This document shows, one piece after another, positions 23,801-33,415 of a stretch of DNA of 64,000 nt (positions are counted from its first letter, which is position 1; each line of letters opens with the position of its first letter). Source of the stretch: Hofstenia miamia (lineage: Eukaryota > Xenacoelomorpha > Acoela). The position numbers and the translations under genes are program-made. The notes under the pieces are model-generated. The model was not told where the DNA came from. It did no database searches and worked only from the letters and a program-made list of their open reading frames with translations. The stretch spans positions 2,024,572-2,088,571 of the forward strand of contig SCFE01000017.1 of assembly GCA_004352715.1 (NCBI GenBank), given 5' to 3'.

Positions 23801-24467
23801 NNNNNNNNNNNNNNNNNNNNNNNNNNNNNNNNNNNNNNNNNNNNNNNNNNNNNNNNNNNNNNNNNNNNNNNNNNNNNNNNNNNNNNNNNNNNNNNNNNNN
23901 NNNNNNNNNNNNNNNNNNNNNNNNNNNNNNNNNNNNNNNNNNNNNNNNNNNNNNNNNNNNNNNNNNNNNNNNNNNNNNNNNNNNNNNNNNNNNNNNNNNN
24001 NNNNNNNNNNNNNNNNNNNNNNNNNNNNNNNNNNNNNNNNNNNNNNNNNNNNNNNNNNNNNNNNNNNNNNNNNNNNNNNNNNNNNNNNNNNNNNNNNNNN
24101 NNNNNNNNNNNNNNNNNNNNNNNNNNNNNNNNNNNNNNNNNNNNNNNNNNNNNNNNNNNNNNNNNNNNNNNNNNNNNNNNNNNNNNNNNNNNNNNNNNNN
24201 NNNNNNNNNNNNNNNNNNNNNNNNNNNNNNNNNNNNNNNNNNNNNNNNNNNNNNNNNNNNNNNNNNNNNNNNNNNNNNNNNNNNNNNNNNNNNNNNNNNN
24301 NNNNNNNNNNNNNNNNNNNNNNNNNNNNNNNNNNNNNNNNNNNNNNNNNNNNNNNNNNNNNNNNNNNNNNNNNNNNNNNNNNNNNNNNNNNNNNNNNNNN
24401 NNNNNNNNNNNNNNNNNNNNNNNNNNNNNNNNNNNNNNNNNNNNNNNNNNNNNNNNNNNNNNNNNNN
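23801..24467. other. Assembly gap (run of N)
   Basis: About 667 unsequenced bases inside the hAT-type element. The apparent minus-strand frame across it is an artefact of the Ns. Confidence 0.95.
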
Positions 24468-24814
24468 TCAGAATTAAGTGGGTTGGAGCGGATTCAGGCT
24501 GAGCAGGGATTGGCCTAAATTTTCTGATAAGATTTATTAAAGTCTTAGAAGGTAAGACATTTCTAGAAATCACTCTACTACAAAAGGAAAGAAGTGTTTC
24601 CTATTCAAATTGGAACAGTTAACAGTGCATCAGCCTGTATTCAAAACTCGCCTCACCCACTGATCTACGGGGCAATAAGTATGTTAGCCATCCTAATAAA
24701 GGTTGCATTAGTGAGGTGTAGGGAGATATAATTCATTATTAGTAATTGATAACACAAACATTTATAATGCGTGTTCCGTTTGTTAGGTTAAAAAATGAAA
24801 TATATACAATATAT

Positions 24815-24815
24815 A

Positions 24816-24900
<85 letters not shown>
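24815..24900 (+). repeat. (TA)n microsatellite
   Basis: About 85 bases of nearly pure TA repeat, interrupted once by GAATA, ending just inside the right terminus of the hAT-type element. Confidence 0.9.
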
Positions 24901-24902
<2 letters not shown>

Positions 24903-24936
24903 GTTCCCCTCATAGAAAAAGCTGGGTGCGCCCCTG

Positions 24937-24944
24937 GTGATACT
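24937..24944 (+). repeat. 8-bp target-site duplication GTGATACT (right)
   Basis: Exact copy of 22150-22157, next to the right terminus. Confidence 0.85.
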
Positions 24945-25200
24945 ACTATTGACACTAGCTGCGGAGAATTAAATAGGAGTTAAAAACCGTTAAGGCTACA
25001 AGCAAATAATAGCAGCTTCCTAACTTACAGTAACATCGATACGTAAAATAACTTTAATGAATACAAGGCCATTTTCGGTCATTATAGGTCTAACGTAAAC
25101 AACAATTTGGATCTAAAATAAGATAGATAACAATAAATAACGATAACACACCTAGGGTTGCGATCTCGCCTTGTCTCGTATTTGCTACTACATGCAACAA

Positions 25201-25869
25201 CATAGATGGAAGCAGGTTGGGTTGACCGGTATTAACCGGTACCAGTCAACCGGTACCGGTTGGGTTGGGTCGAAAATTTCGTGAAACTGGTTGACCGGTT
25301 TTTTTAAGTCCTCCACAAACCGTGGCTGTCTGTAGGACAGAATTTATATCTCCGTTTCAAGAAAGTAAAAAGGATTTTTACTAATATATTATAAAGAAAA
25401 AAATTGTCACGACGAAGTCGCCTAATACATTCATTTCGCATATGAAACGTTTAAAAAACATAAAAACAAAAGGAGAAAACGATAACATTTAGAAAATGAA
25501 CACATTTCAAATCTCTGAGTTGGGGTGTGCTCGTGTAGAGTGTGGAAAAGGAAACCCATCCTCATCTACTAGGTAAGATAAATCAATCCCACTTTTTTGA
25601 ATACAGATTCACTCTTGTTGATTGCGGTTGAATGTGGTTCCACATTTTCTAGCAAGGGGGCTATGCCGATCTGGGCCCCAGACCCCCTTCTTTGAAAAAA
25701 ATTTCAGTAGAAAAAATTGCTAGTTTTTTGGCATTCCTGCTTTATTTTTGCTCAACCGGTATTGGTAAAATTTTTAGCTTCAATAACCGGTTCAACCGGT
25801 AACCCAACCGGTTTGGAAATCAAACCAGTTGGGTTGGGTTGTTAAAAATGTCGACCGGTTCCATCTATG
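25201..25869. mobile_element. hAT-like MITE with ACCGGT subterminal repeats (669 bp)
   Basis: The left end CATAGATGGAA is inverted exactly at the right end (TTCCATCTATG, 25859-25869). Flanking octamers are TGCAACAA (25193-25200) and TGCAACAG (25870-25877), 7 of 8 identical. Both subterminal regions are packed with AACCGGT/ACCGGTT motifs, about five on the left (25224-25300) and five on the right (25755-25860), with AACCCAACC words between them. Such clusters are typical hAT transposase binding sites. There is no coding capacity. Confidence 0.75.
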
Positions 25870-25877
25870 TGCAACAG

Positions 25878-26760
25878 GTGAAATCGATCGATAGCCAGCT
25901 AGGCGGTGAGTAAAAAGCCCTTATACCTATTCCTAACTTATATGCATTGTCTCGATCTAGGCAACAAACCATTTCATCCCTCACAACAGCCTAGTGATCG
26001 TTACAAGCATGAATCGCCTAGCTGCGCATTTGAATTAATAATCAAACCGAGCAAAAATGAGTAGATAATAAGGAGTTTATTCTCCATCAACATTTCGCCC
26101 TTTGTTCTACATATTTATAGAAATTTTGCATAAACATGTTTATCATTAAACAAGTACCTGTCACCGTTTTTCGTTGCCAATTGCAGAAAGTTCTGCGTTA
26201 ATATGGCGATAGCAAAATCGACGTGGAGCTTTATCGTCCACATGTGATTTGTCAAAAGTTAAAGTGACAAGTAATTATTTTTACAAATTAATTCCGAATT
26301 CAAATTACATCGCTTGGTTTAATGCTAATTTATCAAAAACACAAATTTAATAAAATCAGTTAATTTATAATTCGATCTTGCTCCCCTCTTGTAGTTCTTT
26401 GCTGTTTTTTGATGGATTATGCTACAATATCCGTCTACACGTTGTTTTAATAATACAAATGTAGAGGCTGGTTTAATGCCTATTGAGAATTGTTACTACT
26501 GAAAAGTCGAGCACTAGCAGGTAACATCGGATTCCATCATGCAGTGATAAATTTCTTATTTTCTACTATGGAAAAGTTCGAGGGGATGAAGGATTAGACT
26601 CGATCAGTAAGTTCTGAAAAGAATGCATTGAACACTTAAATATATCCAAATATATGCAATTATGAAGTAGGCGCTACATGCACGTAAGAGGACTGATTTG
26701 GTCATAATGTTCAATACATGACGCATTAAGCTTTGCTTTGGGTATCCTTACCTTAGCCTC
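25878..26760. other. Intergenic, no gene seen
   Basis: AT-rich sequence without recognisable coding potential or repeat ends. Confidence 0.35.
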
Positions 26761-26779
26761 TTTTACACAAATACTTTCA

Positions 26780-27350
26780 AGCACCTTCTTCGTGGAATAT
26801 CCACGGTGGGTCAGAAATAAATTTAGTCAAAAAAATTGACCAAACTAAAACTACATTTTCTGTACTGGAAAAACACGAGGAATTCGAATCTGAACTCAGA
26901 AAAAATCATCACAAGATATTCAAATTAGTACAAGAACTTTACGTCGAAGATTGGTGGAAAAGAACCTCGAATCATACCAACCTGTTGATGCTGAGCAAAA
27001 AGGATATCAGAAGAAATACGCTTTGGAATGGTCAATCTTTCATAATGTGTTATGCGCCATAAAAACAACGTTGACACTTGGAAAAGATGGCGTATCAAAA
27101 TCCAATTTTGTCTAAACATTTGGAGGAGATAATCAAGAGTGGTGCACACAGATCACGCAAAGAGTGCACTGACAGACTTATGTGCTCGATGCCTTAAGCA
27201 ATGCTTGAAAGTGCATGGACTTTACACCAAGTACTATATGTTCTTTTACATTGCTTGTGTAAACTAAAATATATGTATATTTGGAATATTCGTTGAGTTC
27301 AATAATGTTTTGTGAAATATTTGTTGTGTTCCGTAAATTTTGGTCAGCAG
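26780..27350 (+). pseudogene. Tc1/mariner-like transposase remnant
   Basis: A decayed plus-strand coding trace ends with LTDLCARCLKQCLKVHGLYTKYYM (two stretches, about 27172-27240), resembling the C-terminus of Tc1-type transposases (a Met-Pro-Arg-rich helix, then Val-Ile-x-Ala-x-Gly-Gly-x-Thr-Lys-Tyr). After it come a 3' tail and GGTCAGCAGTGTA, similar to Tc1/mariner ends. Earlier segments (LSKKDIRR) are only suggestive, and the DDE core cannot be reconstructed. The minus-strand frame at 26925-27149 is a shadow. Confidence 0.35.
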
Positions 27351-28577
27351 TGTATATCTATTATGACACTAAAACTTAGGACCCACGTACGAACACGTAT
27401 GAACATAAATTTCGAGAAAACCAATATTCTGCTAATATTTCATTGTTCAAAGTACAAATTCTGAAGTAAAGCAATATCAGAAAATTCTTTCACATGTTTA
27501 GGACTTACACTGTTACTGAGCAGCATCATGAGGAGGTAATTCTCGATTATGAATATTTATCAAAATGGTAAGAATAAAATGACTTTTATGCCCACACTCG
27601 TACTTAGCAGCAATTATCATAAGTAGTAGTGTAACAGGTAATAAAACGGATACAGACGAAATCAGTTTGTAAAAAAAGTACTGTTAAATTTTGTGAAGCA
27701 ATTATATTTCTTATGTGTTTCGAAAATAGCAGAAGATTCAACTGGCCAATGCAAAGAATTCAGCTGAAATTTGTTTTAAATATAGATTTAATGCCAAATT
27801 ACTAAAAATGAAGGCAAAAGTTCTTAAACACAAATGATTTAATCATGAAAGGAGATGACAATGAGAAAAGATTACATTCAGATACATCTGCTGTACAAAA
27901 TTAATTTGATTATCAAAACAAGATAAGCAAATGAAATCGAAAAGGCTTAGACAGTTAGCGATTCTTAGAATCTGCCTGCAACACCTACCACGTCACAAAA
28001 GCTCATCGATTCAATTATTTTTTATGATATTGATCTGTATTGAAAAAAATATTTTACAGCAAAATATAAACTAGGAGAAATTATATTCAGTGTTGACCAT
28101 TTAAATAAATCGTTTTAAGAGATTTTAAACGTCGTTTAAATCAGCCGTTTGTCTAAATGCAGCAGTCAATTAAACGATTTTGTTTAAACGTCGTTTATTT
28201 GACATGGTTTATTTAAACGGCAAGTTGAGGGCATCTACAATGTAGTAAACAAGCAATAGATAGCATATTGAAACTTAACGGATTGTTATTAATCAATATT
28301 TATATGATTAACAATTGGAGAAAAAAGCTAAATCTTATCGTAAATTATGTAAATCTGAATAAATCATATATTATTGTCTAGGCATGTTGCAAAACATAGA
28401 CGGATACTCCTCCTGTAGTAATTCAAACCAATCTTTTAGATGTTCCCGTTTTGTAAGTATATCAAGCGAACAACAATGCTGATTTGCAATGTCGTATAGA
28501 ATACTAGCCTTAACTGGACAATTTTCTAGAAGAAACAGCTTTTAAACTATTTGCTGAAATTACTTAACTTCCACTTA

Positions 28578-28684
28578 GAATAGGTGCAGGATACTTGCTC
28601 AGAATGTTGTTTTTCCTAGCTAAGTGCTATAGGTCATTGCCTAAAGACTTCAATAGAATAGAATAGAATAGAATTTCTTATTAA
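28578..28684. repeat. Locus copy 1 around piggyBac insertion (left side), duplicate of 29781-29887
   Basis: This 107-bp stretch ending in (AATAG)n and TTATTAA is repeated exactly after the single N at 29780. With 29642-29779 it forms the filled-site version of the locus. Confidence 0.85.
28681..28684 (+). repeat. TTAA target-site duplication (left)
   Basis: TTAA directly before the inverted terminus; the right partner is 29642-29645. TTAA is the piggyBac target. Confidence 0.9.
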
Positions 28685-29641
28685 CACTAGAAGGACCAAA
28701 AAATTTACCCCCCACTAAGGACCAACTGGGTCGAAACGACCCATACGCTAAAAAAAGCGAAAAATAGTACAAAAAGCAAATTGAATTTATACGTTTTTAA
28801 TTTTACCATAAACAAAAAGCTCAAAATTGATAAAACTGATGAAGAAACACAAAGTTTATGATAGTTTTTAGTCCCTAATTGTTGGACGAACAGGGTCTGC
28901 ACAGCTGAACTCGACAATTTTCACATACAACTAGCATATATTTCGACTGCTTTTGTTGTCGCATTTTGCAACCGCACATCTTGCTTGTTTTTCCGAGCCC
29001 AAGTAACTGAATTGCTAACAATATCATGAAGCATTTTTTCTGTCACCAAACATTTCCAAGCTGACACTTCATCTGTTATTTTTTGCCATATAAAATTTTT
29101 AGAACCTGGCGGAGTAATTACAACGTTACATGTTGGTGTCCTACTTGCGGACGATGACTTGTTGGAGGTTGTTAGCAATTCCCATAGTAATCCATTTTTG
29201 TCAAGAAAATCAGAATTTGGGTTACCATTTTCTGCTTCTGCTTCTTCTGTATCTTCATCAGACGAGCTGAGAAGTTGTTCGTCATTCAGAGGAAATACTT
29301 CACTTGCTTGTTCTCTATCCTCATTCATCTGGCTGTCGTCAGATTGATATGGATCCAATTCATCATCAGCAACATTCCAAATTGTTCTAATAGCATGTAA
29401 AGCCGTTTGTCGCTGTGGGCACATGCTTAAACTGCAATATGGGTCAATATGACCCAGTTGGTACTTGAAGGATAATGACAGTGTAGCACTTGCAAAAGAC
29501 GCTTACATTAATATGATTGCTTACACACATATTTGCCTTGGGTAGACAAACAAAGTCAGCTCGTGCCTCCATCTAACCACTTCACACCAAGCCATCAAAG
29601 TAATAAAGTGGGTCGAAATGACCCAGACGGTCCTTCTAGTG
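28685..29641 (-). mobile_element. piggyBac-type transposon, internally deleted (957 bp)
   Basis: The termini are perfect 13-bp inverted repeats CACTAGAAGGACC (28685-28697 and 29629-29641), with TTAA on both sides. Subterminal GGGTCGAAACGACCC-type boxes occur near 28728 and 29610, and a third related box lies near 29439. The coding strand is minus and holds only the first ~167 residues of a transposase. At under 1 kb it lacks the DDD catalytic domain and must be mobilised in trans. The same locus without the insertion appears at 29781-30022, with a single TTAA, so the insertion is precise and probably polymorphic. Confidence 0.9.
28921..29424 (-). pseudogene. piggyBac transposase N-terminal fragment
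   Basis: A 167-residue minus-strand frame lies inside the piggyBac-type element. Its first half is acidic and Ser-rich (EDREQASEVFPLNDEQLLSS), as in the disordered N-terminus of PGBD-type transposases. Its second half (NVVITPPGSKNFIWQKI, then WKCLVTEKMLHDIVSNS) resembles the start of the DDE_Tnp_1_7 domain, where a short helix with ...EIV..TN is usual. It ends at a stop before any catalytic Asp. A second short frame at 28705-28917 is hydrophobic and not recognisable. The protein cannot transpose DNA by itself but could still bind termini. Confidence 0.65.
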
Positions 29642-29779
29642 TTAAGTGTAGTACATTGGCATAATTGTACATCTCAACAAAAGCTGCTAATGCTACACTT
29701 ATTGCGTCAATAACAACATAAAATACACAAAACTATAAAAACATAATAACAAAAAACATGGATTCAGAATTATCATTTT
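29642..29779. repeat. Locus copy 1 (right side), duplicate of 29884-30022
   Basis: The sequence from TTAAGTGTAGTACATTGGC onward is repeated after the N. It ends at the single N (29780). Confidence 0.85.
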
Positions 29780-29780
29780 N

Positions 29781-30022
29781 AGAATAGGTGCAGGATACTT
29801 GCTCAGAATGTTGTTTTTCCTAGCTAAGTGCTATAGGTCATTGCCTAAAGACTTCAATAGAATAGAATAGAATAGAATTTCTTATTAAGTGTAGTACATT
29901 GGCATAATTGTACATCTCAACAAAAGCTGCTAATGCTACACTTATTGCGTCAATAACAACATAAAATACACAAAACTATAAAAACATAATAACAAAAAAC
30001 ATGGATTCAGAATTATCATTTT
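29781..30022. repeat. Empty-site version of the piggyBac locus
   Basis: This repeats the left flank (28578-28684) and the right flank (29642-29779) joined directly at one TTAA (about 29884-29887). It is the pre-insertion sequence and lies just after a single N, so it is most simply the second haplotype placed in tandem by the assembler. Confidence 0.85.
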
Positions 30023-30632
30023 AACCGGTTTATTGCGAATTAATGATATCTTTTTAAAAACTGGAATCCTTTCTATGATGTAGACCTATTTTAGAGATGC
30101 ATTGTTTGTGGAGGTAGTTGTTAATTCGATTTTTAAATTTAATTCGCTTTTTGATTCGCTTTATTTCAATTGGTAATTTATTCCAAAGAACAAATATTGA
30201 AGTATCTTAGCAATTGAGATAGATTTTTTCTAATTTACTAATCGACGTTTCTATTTGATAATCATATGTGTATATACATGTATCGTCAGCATACTGTACT
30301 ATTCCGCAATCATTGCTTAAACTGCAATTTAAATCATTAACATACAACTAAAAAAAGCAGAGGTCCTAAAATCGTACCTTGTGGAACACCTTTGTAAGTT
30401 TTACCCTAGTTAGAAAATATACTCATATAGAGGGAATTGCAGTTTACTTTAAGGTGAGCGCTGGTTTGGGATATCCCAAAATTTTATTAATTAAAAGTAT
30501 CTTATGAAATATGAAGCATCATTAATACAAAATAAAAATTTTTAATTCGTAGTAGAATAATGTTCGTCATAACCTTTAGCTGCCCATTTGATTTGTGAAT
30601 CAATTTTATTTATTAATGAGTGGTTTATGTTA

Positions 30633-31295
30633 TTAAATATTGCAGTATCTGTAATGACTTAATACTTTTGCATTGGACAAGTCGACAGAAGCAATTGTGA
30701 CAAAAAGGTTATTATAAAGATAAGATCTCCATTTTTCAGTAGCGTAAAGTAAGGCATCAGAGATGGAGTGACCTTTGCGAAAGCCGAATTGAGTATTCGA
30801 AAGAATCGAGTTGCTATAGAGATAAGTGTTAATTTGGTCAAATATTAGTTTTTCGAAAATTTTTGTAAAAGACGAGATAATTGATATGGGCGGGTAATTG
30901 CAACATCTTAAAGGGATATCTTTTTTATATATGGGAGTAACATTAGCTAATTTTAAAATTGATGGAAAAGTATTTAGTTTTATGGAGTGATTGATGATAT
31001 GACATAACGGCCTAGCGATGAATTTTGCACAATCTTTAATACACCATGCCGGTATTTCGGATGGTCCACTTGATTTATTGACCTTTAGCTTAGCTATAGA
31101 TTTAAAAACTTCATATCGGGTCACAAATCTGAATGAAAAAGAATTTTGGGGAACTTTGTACCCAGATTTTTCAGGTATAAAGGGCAGCGAAGGTCCCAGA
31201 TATTTGCCTAGGTTAATGAATTTATCATTGAATTCATTAGCAATATCTTTGGGTTTGGTTAATATTTCTCCATTAGTATTTTCAATAAGATGCAA
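30633..31295 (-). pseudogene. LINE RT N-terminal half
   Basis: A minus-strand frame shows VNKSSGPSEIPAWCIKD, PLCHIINHSIK, NVTPIYKK, YPPISIISSFTKIFEKLI (usual form NYRPISLLP) and FGFRKGHSISDAL, then FVTIASVDLSNA, where the first catalytic Asp lies in VDLS. The frame is lost just after it: the expected SKAFD continuation is replaced. The rest of the palm, with the YADD box, is found further left in other frames. Confidence 0.75.
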
Positions 31296-31757
31296 TTGTT
31301 GAACACGACCTTTATTCCTATTCAGTGCGTTTTTGATAAAGTCCTATTTTCGTTTAGGGTCATTTATTCTACTCAATAGTGATTTCGTGTAGTGGCTTAG
31401 TGCTGCTCTCAGTTCAATATTTGATTTATTCCTTGCAATCTTATATAGCCTGTAGTTGTCAACAGTTTTATTTTGTATGTAGGTTTAGTAAGCCCGAGTT
31501 TTGCATTTGACAAGTTTTTTTAGATTGGGAGTTAACCAGGAAGAGCGCGTGATTTGATGAATAGAAATTTCATGTTTCGCAAAATTTTCTTAGTTGGGCA
31601 ATATAAGTTTACATAAGTGGTGAGTGAATGCATAAATGAATTGAACATAAAGTTTATTTAGAAAGACACTATTCCAAGATTCATTTTCTAAGCGAGTTCT
31701 TAGAATTTTTATTAATGCTGGGTCTCTTTCACGAATCTCTACCCAAGTTCTTTTGTT

Positions 31758-32293
31758 TGTATTCTCCATATTGATCAATGAAAAGCAAGTAATGATACAA
31801 TGATCAGAATAGGGACATTCACTGCAGGCATACTTGTAATACTACATTTTCAACGAGAAAGTAATCAATTAATGTTGAAGATTTGTTATTTAGTCTTGTC
31901 GGTATATTGGAATTAATTGTGTTAGGATCAACAGCATCTAGTAAATAATTTATCTTTTTCAGCATTCTTCAAATAGTTGATATTCTATAAGTGACTCCGC
32001 CGTGGCTTCTTCCCACGTTATCATGGCGTATTCTGCTTGTTTAGACAACTTTAATACTGCCTCGCTGTATTCTCCATATTGATCAATGAAAAGCAAGTAA
32101 TGATACAATGATCAGAATAGGGACATTCACTGCAGGCATACTTGTAATACTACATTTTCAACGAGAAAGTAATCAATTAATGTTGAAGATTTGTTATTTA
32201 GTCTTGTCGGTATATTGGAATTAATTGTGTTAGGATCAACAGCATCTAGTAAATAATTTATCTTTTTCAGCATTCTTCAAATAGTTGATATTC
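31758..32293. repeat. 228-bp exact direct duplication with 80-bp spacer inside the LINE
   Basis: 31758-31985 and 32066-32293 read identically. The 80-bp spacer (31986-32065) is not part of either copy and is open in one minus-strand frame (KLSKQAEYAMITWEEATAES). No N marks the join, so this may be a real tandem duplication with filler or a gap-filling error. Confidence 0.75.
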
Positions 32294-32428
32294 CAGTCGT
32301 CCATTACTATTAATGGCTTGTTCACTTTTAGAGAACATTTTAATTAGTTTTCAATTGCTGTAATAATTCGTTAATCTGATTTTTACTGGGACAGTAAGAA
32401 ATATTATATAAGTTGATGAATGTTTTTT

Positions 32429-33160
32429 TCATGTTTTTTTGCGGAATGCATATTTCGATCCACAGACTCTCAAAATTCTCATCAATCTTAAATCGGGTCG
32501 ATTTCTGGGCTTAAAGTGTTTTATAATTAACAACATCACTCCACCTCCTTTAGAATTATTGGTAAGATTTAGATGTCTGTCACAAAGAAATAATTCATAG
32601 CCATTAGGTTTCCAAGTGATGTCCGAGTCTATGTCAGTTAGCCAGGTTTTAGAGATCCCTAAGATTGAGTTTTTCCCAATTTGGTATACTAGTTCATTGT
32701 ATGAAGATAGTTTATTAGTTAGATTTTGGATGTTGAGATGAACATATTTAATTGGAGCAGTAGATAAACTCATCATGCTACAATAATCGCTGTATTTGTA
32801 AATCTTGGGCATATTCGGCCCGGGATTTGGCGCAATACCTTCTTGGAGTAAAATAAGAAAAATTTGTGCACCTAATATACTAGAATATGTTGTGATCACG
32901 TAAACTACTGTAAATGAGAGAAGAATTAAATGGGCAGCTTTTCTATGAAATGTTAAATTGCTTGGACTTTTACCTATAAGATATCCTTGAATAGTTGCAT
33001 TTTGGCAAAGATTACTTAAGTATAGACAACTGAATAATAATAATATTTTGAATCCATTACGTATCGAAATAGTACTAATAGATAATGCTCGCAATAAACT
33101 TGGTATTGCTAGTACAAAGTTTGTCAATAATGTGAAAAGGTTAAAGAACATACGTACCAT
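32429..33160 (-). pseudogene. LINE N-terminus: hydrophobic leader, 2A-like motif and APE endonuclease start
   Basis: A 243-residue minus-strand frame. Residues about 5-60 and 75-110 are strongly hydrophobic and could act as signal or membrane segments. They end in LLQEGIAPNPGPN, which matches the NPGP core of 2A-like sequences found in the same place in CR1/L2-type retrotransposons; the preceding D-x-E positions are changed (G and A), so ribosome skipping is doubtful. The endonuclease starts with KYVHLNIQNLTNKL and ILGISKTWLTDID (the family has E at the K of SKTW, a likely loss of a catalytic residue). The frame breaks after RPDLRLM. Confidence 0.7.
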
Positions 33161-33415
33161 GATTAAAAAAGTTTATAAAAGTTCTTATCTAGTAGAAACA
33201 AGATTTCAATGGATACTATCAAAATAAATTTACGTTGGAATCAAACGTTAGATAAACAGACGATAGATTAATTGATTTGAATTTGGCTGCTTTTTGCATA
33301 AGTCATAGTTTGAATGCAGTCTGTCTATTCAAATTAGTTTAAGGTATCGTTTAATTGAAACGTCATAGTTTAATTTAATTTAAACAGTTTAATTTTATTT
33401 AAATGGTCAACACTG

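Larger units (their letters stand above)
22158..24936. mobile_element. hAT-type DNA transposon (2.8 kb including N gap), probably non-autonomous
   Basis: The left end CAGAGGCGCACCCAG and the inverted right end (CAGGGGCGCACCCAG read on the minus strand from 24936) match at 14 of 15 bases, and a second shared GGGGAACT follows inside both ends. Perfect 8-bp target duplications GTGATACT flank them. The CAGRGGCGCACC terminus and the 8-bp duplication are hAT hallmarks. No transposase is visible in the ~1.6 kb before the N gap (about 23801-24467), though the gap could hide part of one. Inside are a smaller hAT-like element (22253-22488), two 16-bp palindromes and a long (TA)n tract near the right end. 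Confidence 0.85.
29860..33240 (-). mobile_element. CR1/L2/jockey-type LINE, nearly full length but broken
   Basis: Minus-strand order: a hydrophobic N-terminus and a 2A-like EGIAPNPGP (33160 to about 32810); an APE-type endonuclease (32429-32760 and shifted frames to about 31900, with IVMDDWNINYLK); a linker; RT fingers and first palm motif (30633-31295); then GVPQGTILGPLLF and YADDT in broken frames at about 30400-30260. The probable 3' end near 29860 is a short (ATTCT)n tail on the coding strand, as in CR1-like elements. Several frameshifts and stops, plus a 228-bp internal duplication, inactivate it. The 5' end is not sharply defined; it lies close to the right inverted terminus at 33394. 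Confidence 0.7.
28088..33415. mobile_element. Composite interval bounded by perfect 22-bp inverted repeats (hAT-like ends), holding a LINE and a piggyBac-type element
   Basis: The left terminus at 28088-28109 starts CAGTGTTGACCATTTAAA and is repeated exactly, inverted, at 33394-33415. Both subterminal regions are rich in TTTAAACG-type words (28110-28230 and 33340-33390), as in hAT ends. The expected 8-bp duplication is absent: the left flank is ATTATATT and the right flank ATAATCAC. So either the ends belong to two rearranged copies or the target sites have diverged. No hAT transposase is seen; the interior is mostly a minus-strand LINE and the piggyBac-type element, plus duplicated sequence from the single-N join at 29780. 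Confidence 0.55.

Noticed and set aside
23764-24573. 269-residue frame on the minus strand
   Set aside because: Almost entirely made of N bases from the assembly gap.
24746-24940. Frame across the (TA)n tract
   Set aside because: Translation of a microsatellite and a transposon end.
31018-31302. 94-residue plus-strand frame
   Set aside because: Antisense shadow of the LINE reverse transcriptase.
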